From: Streptomyces sp. NBC_00353
GTDB taxonomy: Bacteria > Actinomycetota > Actinomycetes > Streptomycetales > Streptomycetaceae
DNA length: 64,000 bases
Direction: 5' to 3'
NCBI RefSeq assembly: GCF_036108815.1
Contig: NZ_CP107985.1
Span: forward strand, 3,720,001-3,784,000
A program made the position numbers and the translations under genes. The notes below the pieces were generated by a model. It saw nothing but the letters and a program-made list of their open reading frames with translations. It had not been told where the DNA came from and did not search any database. Below, in pieces: positions 15,422 through 23,070 of this stretch (the stretch's first letter is position 1; each line of letters begins with the position of its first letter).

Positions 15422-16414
15422 TTGGAGCGCAGGAGTCTCGGTGCGGCGGCGCTCGCCGTGGGTGCGGTCGGGCTCGGCTGCATGCCGATGAGCTGGGCGT
15501 ACAGCGCGTCGCAGCAGCACGGTGACCGTGCGTTGCGGACGGTGCACGCCGCGCTCGACGCGGGCGTCCAGCTGCTCGACACGGCGGACATGTACGGCCC
15601 CTTCACCAACGAGCTGCTGATCGGGAGGGCCCTCAAGGGGCGCCGGACCGATGCCTTCGTCTCCACCAAGTGCGGGCTGCTGGTGGGCGATCAGCACATC
15701 GTGGCCAACGGCCGTCCCGGCTATGTGCGCCGGGCCTGTGACGCGTCGCTGCGGCGGTTGCAGACCGATGTGATCGATCTGTACCAGCTGCACCGGGCCG
15801 ATCCCGAGGTGCCGGTGGAGGAGACCTGGGGCGCGATGGCGGAGCTGGTCACCGCGGGCAAGGTGCGGGCGCTGGGGCTGAGCGCGGTCGGGGCGAGGGC
15901 CTCGCGCCGGCCGGGTGCGCGGATGCACGACGGAACGATCCGCCAACTGGAGCGGGTGCAGCAGGTCTTTCCGGTGAGCGCGGTCCAGGCGGAGCTTTCG
16001 GTCTGGTCGCCGGAGGCCCTCGACACGCTGCTGCCGTGGTGCGAGGCGCGGGGTGTGGGGCTGCTGGCGGCGATGCCGCTGGGCAACGGCTATCTGACGG
16101 GCACGCTGACGCCGGGCCAGGGATTCGAGCCGGACGATCTGCGGGCCAGGCATCCGCGGTTCACGGCCGAGATGATGGCGGCGAACCAGCCCGTGGTGGT
16201 GGGGCTGCGGCGGATCGCCGAACGGCACGGGGCGACTCCGGCACAGGTGGCGCTGGCGTGGGTGCTGCGCCAGGGCCCCCATGTGGTGCCGGTGCCGGGC
16301 ACGAAGCGGGAGCGGTGGGCGGTGGAGAACGCGGGGGCGGCCGGGCTGGAGCTGACGGCGCAGGATCTGGCTGAGATTGCCCGGCTGCCGCGGGCGCTGG
16401 GTTCGTGGGACTGA
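15422..16414 (+). CDS. Aldo/keto reductase
   Basis: About 330 residues, an NADPH-dependent (alpha/beta)8 oxidoreductase of unknown substrate. The catalytic tetrad is visible: DTADMYG (Asp, Tyr), FVSTKCG (Lys) and LYQLHRADPE (His). The NADPH-binding end contains VVPVPGTKRERW. The start is uncertain: TTG 15422 gives MERRSLGAAALAVGAVGLGCM, with GGGAGGG about 9 bases upstream, and matches the usual beginning of the family, whereas the frame is open for another 58 residues upstream across the promoter region. Confidence 0.83.
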   Translation: MERRSLGAAALAVGAVGLGCMPMSWAYSASQQHGDRALRTVHAALDAGVQLLDTADMYGPFTNELLIGRALKGRRTDAFVSTKCGLLVGDQHIVANGRPGYVRRACDASLRRLQTDVIDLYQLHRADPEVPVEETWGAMAELVTAGKVRALGLSAVGARASRRPGARMHDGTIRQLERVQQVFPVSAVQAELSVWSPEALDTLLPWCEARGVGLLAAMPLGNGYLTGTLTPGQGFEPDDLRARHPRFTAEMMAANQPVVVGLRRIAERHGATPAQVALAWVLRQGPHVVPVPGTKRERWAVENAGAAGLELTAQDLAEIARLPRALGSWD

Positions 16415-16501
16415 GCGCAGAAACTCGGCGGTCATGCGGAACCCGGGGCGGGGCTGCGGTGTAAGAACAGTAGTCAGGCAGCCGTCGAAGGGATCGGTGC
16501 T

Positions 16502-17752
16502 GTGCGCGCTTCCGTATTCGGATCCGTAAGAGCTCTGGTGGAACGCCCACGAGGGTTTCCCGTTGCGCGCCGCGCGATGGTGACCGCGGTCGCGGTGGGC
16601 TCACTGATGATGTCGGCGGGGTGCTCGTCGAGCGACGGTTCAGGGAGCACGGGCGGTGACGCGGCGGGTACGACACACCCACCGCCCTCCTCCCCTGCTG
16701 TGTCCTCCTCGTCCTCCACCTTGCCGCCGCCGTCCTCGTTGCCGCCCGCAAAGGGCTCGGTGAAGGTGGTGTCGACGCTGACCGAGGGACTCGCCTCACC
16801 ATGGGGTCTGGCGGAGCTGCCCGGCGGCGATCTTCTGGTGTCGTCGCGCGACGAGAGAACGATCACGCGGGTCGACGGGAGAACGGGGAGCAAGACGCTG
16901 CTGGGCACGGTGCCCGGGGTGTCGCCCGCCGGGGAGGGCGGGCTGCTGGGCATCGCGATCTCGCCGACGTATGCCTCGGACCATCTGGTGTACGCGTACT
17001 TCACGACCGGGTCCGACAACCGCATCGCCCGCATGCGGTACGACGAGCACGGTGACACCGGCCGGCAGCTGGGCGCGCCGCACACGGTCCTGCGGGGCAT
17101 CCCGAAGGGCAACATCCACAACGGCGGCCGGATCGCCTTCGGCCCGGACCACATGCTGTATGCGGGGACGGGCGAGACGGGGAACACCGGCCTGGCGCAG
17201 GACAAGGCGTCCCTGGCAGGCAAGATCCTGCGGATGACGCCGGACGGCGAACCGGCACCGGGCAACCCCGAGCCCGGCCTGCTGATGTATTCGTACGGGC
17301 ACCGCAATGTGCAGGGGCTGGCCTGGGACAGCCGGAAACAGCTGTGGGCGTCCGAATTCGGGCAGGACACGTGGGACGAGCTGAATCAGATCGTGCCCGG
17401 TGGGAATTATGGCTGGCCGAAGTACGAGGGGAAGGTCGGAACGAAGGGTTTCGTCGACCCCGTGGCACAGTGGAAGACGTCCGAGGCGTCCCCGAGCGGG
17501 ATCGCCTTCGCCCAGGGCTCGATCTGGATGGCGGGCCTTCGCGGTGAGCGACTCTGGAGGATCCCGCTGTCGGAGAACCCGGACAAGGAACCTCTGGCGG
17601 CCCCGCAATCGTTCCTGAAAGGACAGTACGGCCGGCTGCGCACCGTGCTCGCGGCGGGCGGCAACAGACTCTGGCTGGTCACGAGCAACACGGACACCCG
17701 CGGCACACCGGAACCGGGAGACGACAGAGCCCTGGTGCTGGAGGTGCGGTAG
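16502..17752 (+). CDS. PQQ-type sugar dehydrogenase, exported lipoprotein
   Basis: 416 residues from GTG 16502. The N-terminus has basic residues, a short hydrophobic stretch (MVTAVAVGSLMM) and a SAGC lipobox with Cys41, then a Ser/Pro-rich linker to about residue 90, so the protein should be anchored outside the cell. The rest is a six-bladed propeller of the glucose/sorbosone dehydrogenase family, with LASPWGLAELPGGDLLVSSR near its start, the GEGGLLGIAISP turn, HNGGRIAFGPD and YGHRNVQGLAWD. These enzymes oxidise aldoses using PQQ and calcium. The lipobox -3 residue is Ser instead of the usual Leu. The substrate is unknown. Confidence 0.85.
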   Translation: MRASVFGSVRALVERPRGFPVARRAMVTAVAVGSLMMSAGCSSSDGSGSTGGDAAGTTHPPPSSPAVSSSSSTLPPPSSLPPAKGSVKVVSTLTEGLASPWGLAELPGGDLLVSSRDERTITRVDGRTGSKTLLGTVPGVSPAGEGGLLGIAISPTYASDHLVYAYFTTGSDNRIARMRYDEHGDTGRQLGAPHTVLRGIPKGNIHNGGRIAFGPDHMLYAGTGETGNTGLAQDKASLAGKILRMTPDGEPAPGNPEPGLLMYSYGHRNVQGLAWDSRKQLWASEFGQDTWDELNQIVPGGNYGWPKYEGKVGTKGFVDPVAQWKTSEASPSGIAFAQGSIWMAGLRGERLWRIPLSENPDKEPLAAPQSFLKGQYGRLRTVLAAGGNRLWLVTSNTDTRGTPEPGDDRALVLEVR

Positions 17753-17782
17753 CGGCTACAGCAGGCGAAAGGGCGCGAGCCG

Positions 17783-18019
17783 GTGTTCAACTTCTTCGAG
17801 GAACTCTTCGCCCCGGGCCGCAAGCACGCCGCGGAGGAGCAGAAACGCCTGGAGCTGACCCGGGTGGACCTGGGCGTGGGCGATCCCGGCCGGGGCCCGA
17901 TAGACCTCGCGTCGGGAAAGGTGACGGTCCGCCTTCCTGAGCCGGAGGACGGGGACGAGGACGACGACGCCGCCGACGCCGACGCCGAGGACGGTCCATC
18001 AAGCTCGTCCGGCGATTGA
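17783..18019 (+). CDS. Small DUF6191-like protein
   Basis: 78 residues from GTG 17783, beginning MFNFFEELFAPGRKHAAEE. The first 50 residues (LTRVDLGVGDPGRGPIDLASGKVTVRLP within them) resemble a small actinobacterial family I recall as DUF6191; its function is unknown. The last 25 residues are highly acidic (Asp/Glu/Ala). The final codons overlap a sequence that looks like a recurrent Streptomyces intergenic repeat, so the C-terminal end may not be conserved. It follows the sugar dehydrogenase by 30 bases and may be co-transcribed. Confidence 0.65.
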   Translation: MFNFFEELFAPGRKHAAEEQKRLELTRVDLGVGDPGRGPIDLASGKVTVRLPEPEDGDEDDDAADADAEDGPSSSSGD

Positions 18020-18022
18020 GGA
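17998..18022 (+). repeat. Probable Streptomyces interspersed intergenic repeat
   Basis: The stretch contains AGCTCGTCCGGCGATTGAGG. I recall very similar sequences (AGCCCGTCCGGCGATTGAGGA) recurring after genes in many Streptomyces genomes. It appears once here and encodes the last residues and stop of the small protein at 17783. The recurrence is from memory and was not tested. Confidence 0.35.
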
Positions 18023-18053
18023 CAGACGGGGCGGCGGCCCGGACCGCGCCCAC

Positions 18054-18088
18054 ACCCGCACCCGCACCCGCACCCGCACCCGCACCCG
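18054..18088. repeat. ACCCGC hexamer tandem repeat
   Basis: Nearly six perfect copies of ACCCGC in a row lie between two convergent genes, ending 1 base before the stop of the LAL regulator. It is non-coding and is a likely site of copy-number variation. Confidence 0.9.
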
Positions 18089-18089
18089 G

Positions 18090-21000
18090 CTATGACACCT
18101 CGCGGGCACGGTACAGGCGGAGGCGGTGGGCGAGCGCCGCGGCCTCGCCACGGCTGGAGACGCCGAGCTTGGCGAGAATGTTGGAAACGTGCACGCTTGC
18201 GGTTTTGGGTGAGATGTAGAGCTCCTCGGCAATCCTCCGGTTCGTGTGCCCGGCGGCGACGAGCCGGTGCACGTCCTGCTCGCGCCGGGTCAGCCCGAAC
18301 GACTCCACTGCCGCGGCCGCCGCGTCCTGGCGCTGTTCCTCGGCCTGCTCGCGCTCCGCCGCCTTGTCCATGGTGGCGTCGTCGGCCGCGACGGTGACGG
18401 CGGTCGGGATCTCGTCGACGGAGGTGGCGAGCGTGATGCGGGCGCGGCCGGCCAGCAGCTCGATGGTCTCGGTCAGCGGACGCGCTCCGAGCCGTTCGGC
18501 GGCGCTGTGCGCGTCGCGCAGGAGGCTGGTGGCCCTGGCCCGGTCGCCGGAGGCGATGAGGAGTGCTTCGGCCCAGCGGTGGTGGACCTGCGCCAGTTCG
18601 TAGGGGCGGTACAGAGGGGCGAAGGCGGCGGCCGCACGGGACCAGTGGTCGGGGGTGTCGGTGCCCTCGGCGCGGGCCAGCTCGGCGTTGATCAGCAGAC
18701 CGTAGGCGGCCCAGACCGGGACGAGCATCGGCAACTGCTTCAGGTGCTTACGGATCAGGGCAAGGACCGCCGGACGTCCGGGCTCCGTGGCGGGCAGGCC
18801 ACGGGCGTCCGCCTCGGCCGTGGCGGCGATCTGGAGCAGGGGCAGCGCGTACCGCTGGGTACCGGGCGGGAAACCCAGTTCCGCCTGAGCCTCGAATGCG
18901 GCCCGCGCCTCGGCGAGGCGGCCCTGTTGTACGGCAAGGGTCATGGCGTGACGGACCGGGCTGAGGAGGTGCTGGGGCTGCGGGTCTCGGGAGCCGAAGT
19001 GGCGTTGGCTCAGCGCCAGTTGCACCTCGGCCTCGGCGAGGTCACCACGAGCGAGGGCCAGCTCGGTGCGGCATGAGGCGACGAGGCCGTGCGCCTTCCG
19101 GGACTGGGCGGCCCGGGCGGCCACGTCGATGGTGGCCTGGCTCTCGTCCCAGTGGCCGAGGGAGAAGTACGACATCGCCTGGTTGGAGCGGACCCAGGCC
19201 TCCGTGTCGGGGATGCCGTGGCGGTGGCAGACCTCGATCCCGTGGTCCGCGGCGGCCACGGCTTCCAGGGAGCGGCCCATCGCTTCGAGTGTGGAGGGGA
19301 GGTTGATGCTGGCGCGGCCCATGATGCCGACGAGGTGGAGTTCATCGGCTCGGTCGCGGACGGCGTACATCTCGGCGATGCCCTCGTCGACTGCGCCGGC
19401 GTCGGCGGTGAGCCAGCCTCGGGTGAGCCGGGCGTGCAGCTCGATGTACTCGTCGCCGACGAGTTGGGCGTACTCCACGGCCCGGTCGGCGGAGGCGAGT
19501 GTCTCGGCGCCGGGGCGGTGCAGGGCGCCCCAGCCGGCCACGCTCATGAGGACGTCGGCGTGTACGGCGGACGGCGGCAGACCTCGGACCAGGTCCTGGG
19601 CGGTGGCCAGTTCCTGCCAGCCGTCACCGCGGGTGAGTGCCTGCACCAAGTGCGAACGCTGGACCCAGAACCAGGCGGCGCGCAGCGGGTCAGCCTCGCC
19701 GTCCAGGACCCGCATGGCCTTCTTGGAGATGGCGAGGGCTCGTTCGCGGTCGCCGCCGAAGCGGGCGGCGACAGTGGCTTCGGCCATCAGGTCGAGGTAG
19801 CGCAGCGGGGTGGTGTCCGGTTCGCAGCCGCACGCCGGGTACACCTCGGCGTAGTCGATGGGGCGCAGGGTGCTGCGTATCTCGTCGGGGACGTCGTCCC
19901 ACAGCTCCATGGCCCTTTCCAGAAGCCGCAGTTGCTCGGAGAAGGCGTAGCGGCGGCGGGCCTCGACGGAGGCCTTCAGCACGGCGGGGAGGGCCTTGGC
20001 CGCATCGTGTGCGCCGTACCAGTAGCTGGCGAGGCGGGTGGCGCGCTCACCGGCACGGACGAGGGTGGGGTCGGCCTCCAGCGCCTCGGCGTAGCGGCGG
20101 TTGAGCCGGGAGCGTTCGCCGGGCAGCAGGTCGTCGCTGACGGCTTCGCGGACCAACGAGTGCCGGAAGCGGTAGCCGTTGCCCTCCGGCGTGGTGAGCA
20201 GCAGGTTGGCGCCGACGGCTCCCCGCAGCGCCGCGATGAGTTCGTCCTCGGCGAGGCCGGAGACCGCGGCCAGTAGTTCGTACTCGACGGTGGAGCCGCC
20301 CTCGGCGACGATCCGGGCGATCTTCTGGGCGTCCTCCGAGAGCGCTTCGACGCGGACGAGGAGGAGGTCGCGCAGTGAGTCGGAGAGTCCGGAGCTGTCG
20401 CCGCACTCCAGGCTGCAGGCGAGCTCTTCGACGAAGAAGGCGTTGCCGTCGGACCGTTCGAATATCTCGTCGACGAGGGCGGGTTCGGGGGTGGCCGCGA
20501 GGATACCGGTGAGCTGGCGACCGACCTCGGCGCGGTTGAAGCGGGCGAGTTCGATCCGGCGGACGGTGCGGAGCCGGTCCAGTTCGGCGAGGAGCGGGCG
20601 CAGCGGGTGGCGGCGGTGGATGTCGTCGGCCCGGTAGGTGCCGATCACGACGAGGCGGCCGCTGCGCAGCGTGCGGAAGAGATAGGCGAGGAGGTGCCGG
20701 GTGGAGGCGTCGGCCCAGTGCAGGTCCTCCAGGACGAGGACGACGGGCCGGTCGGCGGAGATGCGTTCCAGCAGCCGGGCGGTGAGCTCGAAGAGGCGGG
20801 CGGTTCCGTGCTCGTCGGTGGCGTCCCGGTCGGCTTCGCCCAGTTCGGGGAGGAGCCTCGCCAGTTCGCCCTCCTGCCCGGCGCAGGCTGCGGCCATTTC
20901 GTCGGGCAGGGTGCGGCGCAGGGCGCGCAGCGCCGTGGAGAACGGGGCATACGGCAGCCCGTCGGCGCCGATCTCGACGCAGCCGCCGACGGCGACGACG

Positions 21001-21272
21001 GCCTCGCGTCGGCCGGCCGCTGTCAGGAATTCCTCGACCAGCCGTGTCTTGCCGACGCCCGCCTCGCCACCGATGAGCAGCGCCTGCGGTTCGCCGCCCG
21101 GGGCTCCCGGGCGGCCGGGGGGCCCGGCGGTGGCGCGGGCGAGCGCATCGGTGAGCGAGGTGAGTTCGCCTGCGCGGCCGACGAACACGGGACTGACGGA
21201 CCTGGTCTCCACGCCGCCGAGCATCGCACATGGGTCCGACACAGTGGCGGTGGGAAGGGAATCGGCGCTCAT
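18090..21272 (-). CDS. Large ATP-binding LuxR-family (LAL) transcriptional regulator
   Basis: 1060 residues. An N-terminal AAA/STAND ATPase has Walker A GGEAGVGKT at about 68-76 and a Walker B-like VVLVLEDLHWAD near residue 180. The middle 500 residues are helical, TPR-like repeats. The C-terminal LuxR helix-turn-helix reads LTRREQDVHRLVAAG then TNRRIAEELYISPKTASVHVSNILAKLGV. LAL proteins are ATP-dependent, often pathway-specific activators; the signal here is unknown. ATG 21272 is used; an internal start at the VETRSVSPVFVG segment is possible. It follows a 57-residue gene by 10 bases and is probably co-transcribed with it. Confidence 0.88.
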   Translation of the reverse strand: MSADSLPTATVSDPCAMLGGVETRSVSPVFVGRAGELTSLTDALARATAGPPGRPGAPGGEPQALLIGGEAGVGKTRLVEEFLTAAGRREAVVAVGGCVEIGADGLPYAPFSTALRALRRTLPDEMAAACAGQEGELARLLPELGEADRDATDEHGTARLFELTARLLERISADRPVVLVLEDLHWADASTRHLLAYLFRTLRSGRLVVIGTYRADDIHRRHPLRPLLAELDRLRTVRRIELARFNRAEVGRQLTGILAATPEPALVDEIFERSDGNAFFVEELACSLECGDSSGLSDSLRDLLLVRVEALSEDAQKIARIVAEGGSTVEYELLAAVSGLAEDELIAALRGAVGANLLLTTPEGNGYRFRHSLVREAVSDDLLPGERSRLNRRYAEALEADPTLVRAGERATRLASYWYGAHDAAKALPAVLKASVEARRRYAFSEQLRLLERAMELWDDVPDEIRSTLRPIDYAEVYPACGCEPDTTPLRYLDLMAEATVAARFGGDRERALAISKKAMRVLDGEADPLRAAWFWVQRSHLVQALTRGDGWQELATAQDLVRGLPPSAVHADVLMSVAGWGALHRPGAETLASADRAVEYAQLVGDEYIELHARLTRGWLTADAGAVDEGIAEMYAVRDRADELHLVGIMGRASINLPSTLEAMGRSLEAVAAADHGIEVCHRHGIPDTEAWVRSNQAMSYFSLGHWDESQATIDVAARAAQSRKAHGLVASCRTELALARGDLAEAEVQLALSQRHFGSRDPQPQHLLSPVRHAMTLAVQQGRLAEARAAFEAQAELGFPPGTQRYALPLLQIAATAEADARGLPATEPGRPAVLALIRKHLKQLPMLVPVWAAYGLLINAELARAEGTDTPDHWSRAAAAFAPLYRPYELAQVHHRWAEALLIASGDRARATSLLRDAHSAAERLGARPLTETIELLAGRARITLATSVDEIPTAVTVAADDATMDKAAEREQAEEQRQDAAAAAVESFGLTRREQDVHRLVAAGHTNRRIAEELYISPKTASVHVSNILAKLGVSSRGEAAALAHRLRLYRAREVS

Positions 21273-21282
21273 CGCACGCTCG

Positions 21283-21456
21283 TCACGCGGCGCGGACGAA
21301 CCGATTCCGGAACGTACTCACCGCCCCTTCGTCCTCCTGGCGTCCGGACCGGCGCGCGGCGCGGCGGGCCCGGCGGGCCTGCCGGACGACGCGCTCCAGC
21401 TCGGCCCTGCGGAGGAGTTCGGCTTCCTGGATCTTGTGGAGCTCGTACGCGTACAT
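21283..21456 (-). CDS. 57-residue basic hypothetical protein
   Basis: The protein begins MYAYELHKIQEAELLRRAELERVV and continues with an arginine/alanine-rich helix and the end STFRNRFVRAA. The ribosome site GGGAGAAG lies 5 bases before ATG 21456, which is better than most in this window. It is one long amphipathic, very basic helix with coiled-coil character, so binding to nucleic acid or the membrane surface is possible. It ends 10 bases before the LAL regulator. I do not recognise the family by function. Confidence 0.72.
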   Translation of the reverse strand: MYAYELHKIQEAELLRRAELERVVRQARRARRAARRSGRQEDEGAVSTFRNRFVRAA

Positions 21457-21609
21457 GTGCTTCTCCCGGATGACGACGGCCTGTTGAGGCCTGGTGGAGG
21501 GGCAGTCGGTGGCCGGCCCGGATCTTCCGGGCCCGGTTTCTGCCGTGCCTCTACTGTCGTCTCCCAGGGGGTGTCGCCACATCGGGCGATTTCCGCATCT
21601 CTACGGACT

Positions 21610-21659
21610 GGGGGCCTTAGGCGCACGCGACGGTTGCCGCATGCGGACCTAGGCCCCCC
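21610..21659 (-). terminator. Terminator-like hairpin after the membrane protein gene
   Basis: GGGGGCCTTAGG (21610-21621) can pair with CCTAGGCCCCCC (21648-21659) with one bulged base. It lies about 55 bases after the stop of the gene at 21713 on the minus strand. The remaining spacer 21457-21609 shows no gene and must hold the promoter of the 57-residue protein and LAL regulator. Confidence 0.5.
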
Positions 21660-21712
21660 GAGTGGATGCCTTAGGGCACCGCTGGTAGTTGCGTACTGCT
21701 CAGTCGTGGCTC

Positions 21713-22336
21713 TCAGCCGGCGGCTGCGCTCGCCGCCGGCAGGGCGACGATGAGGTCGAAGTACATGCCGACGGAGATCAGTACGCCGAGGACGCCGAGC
21801 GCGATGCCGGCGGTCGCGACGGCGCGGACCCAGCCGGGCTGCGGGTCCTTGGCGGGTGCGCCGAAGGCCGGGCGGACCAGGGCGAAGACGCCGACGAGCA
21901 GGGCCAGCAGGGCGAAGATGCCGTTGACGAGGGCGGTGGAGTGCCAGGCGTCACCGTAGATCTCGGAGATCTGCCGGGCCACGGAGCCGCCGGAGGCGGT
22001 CTTCATCTGTCCCAGCAGGGTCTCGCGCTCGGCGACGACCCGGCCGGTCCAAGCCCCGGTGAGACCGACGATGCCGAGGCCGGTGGCGACAACGGCCTCG
22101 GCGGCCGCGGCGAGCCCCGACGGTGCCCGGTCGGAGTCGTCGTCCTCGAGGTCGTCCTCGAGGTCGTGGTCCAGGTCGGAGTCCCGGTCCGCGTCGGCGT
22201 CGAGGCCGCTGCCGTCGCTCACCGCGCGCTCGCCCTCGGCTTCGATGGCCGCCTTGTCGAGGCGGTCCGCCGCCTTCTCCCCGTGGTCGCCTTCGGCGGT
22301 GGGAGCTATGGGGGTCTTGGAAGTCGTGGGGTTCAT
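21713..22336 (-). CDS. Hypothetical membrane protein with acidic N-terminal region
   Basis: 207 residues from ATG 22336; a GTG 9 bases upstream is an alternative. Residues about 35-65 are extremely acidic (repeated Asp, Glu and Leu). Three hydrophobic segments follow: AAAEAVVATGLGIVGLTGAW, a segment around ALVNGIFALLALLVGVFALV, and one around IALGVLGVLISVGMYFDLIV. The N-terminal acidic part probably faces the cytoplasm. I recognise no functional motif. Confidence 0.72.
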   Translation of the reverse strand: MNPTTSKTPIAPTAEGDHGEKAADRLDKAAIEAEGERAVSDGSGLDADADRDSDLDHDLEDDLEDDDSDRAPSGLAAAAEAVVATGLGIVGLTGAWTGRVVAERETLLGQMKTASGGSVARQISEIYGDAWHSTALVNGIFALLALLVGVFALVRPAFGAPAKDPQPGWVRAVATAGIALGVLGVLISVGMYFDLIVALPAASAAAG

Positions 22337-22421
22337 GAGCCGCACGCTAGGCGGCCCGGATGAGAACGCCCTTAACGGCCACGGCCGGTCCGGCAGGCCC
22401 GCCCGGTTCCCCGGCCCCGCC

Positions 22422-22976
22422 TCAGCCCCGCTGTGCGCGCCATTCGGGCGCCAGGACGGACCATATCTCCGAGTCGTGCCTCACTCCGCGGTACGGATAG
22501 TTCTCGCGCAGCACCCCGTCGCGCGTCATCCCGAGCCGCTTCGCGACCGCCACACTGCGGGTGTTGGCGGAGGACGCCACCCACTCCACGCGGTGCATGC
22601 CGCGCTCCTCGACCGCCCAGTCGATCAGCTTCCGCACCGCCCGGGTCACCAGGCCGCGCCCCTCCCCCGCCGACTCCAGCCAGCAGCCGACCTCGCAGTT
22701 CCCGGACTCGGTGTCGAAGATCCGGAAGAGGACGCCGCCGACGAGGGTGCCGTCCAGCCAGATGCCGTACAGCCGGCCCGTGTCGGCCGCCTGCTTGTCG
22801 GCGTACCGCTGCAGCAGGGCGCGCGCCGATTCGAGGTCGGTGGCGAAGGTGGCGAAGGGGATCCACGGGTCGACGAGATCGCGCGCCCGGTCGATGTGGG
22901 CGAGGAACTCCTCCGCCTGCCAGATCTCCAGCGGGCGCAGTTCCGCACCGTCGTCACCCAGGGATACCGCGAACAT
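22422..22976 (-). CDS. GNAT N-acetyltransferase, RimJ/RimL type
   Basis: 184 residues. The acetyl-CoA loop is seen in GEGRGLVTRAVRKLIDWA, the core strands in RVEWVASSANTRSVAVAKRLGM, and the ending RENYPYRGVRHDSEIWSVL is typical of the ribosomal-protein-serine acetyltransferase group. The substrate may be a protein N-terminus or a small amine. Two ATG codons lie in tandem; 22976 was chosen because AAGGAG is only 1 base from the first. It follows the MMPL gene on the same strand after 94 bases that contain short imperfect repeats (GATGTCGGTC and TCCGTCCCAAGAG copies, 22988-23060). Confidence 0.82.
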   Translation of the reverse strand: MFAVSLGDDGAELRPLEIWQAEEFLAHIDRARDLVDPWIPFATFATDLESARALLQRYADKQAADTGRLYGIWLDGTLVGGVLFRIFDTESGNCEVGCWLESAGEGRGLVTRAVRKLIDWAVEERGMHRVEWVASSANTRSVAVAKRLGMTRDGVLRENYPYRGVRHDSEIWSVLAPEWRAQRG

Positions 22977-23070
22977 CATGCTCCTTCGATGTCGGTCGAT
23001 GTCGGTCTCGAGAAGTCGGTCTCAGGAGGTCCGTCCCAAGAGCTCCGTCCCAAGAGACCGCAATGAGATC

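Noticed and set aside
18054..18088. Hexamer array considered as a CRISPR
   Set aside because: There are no spacers, the unit is 6 bases, and no cas gene is present.
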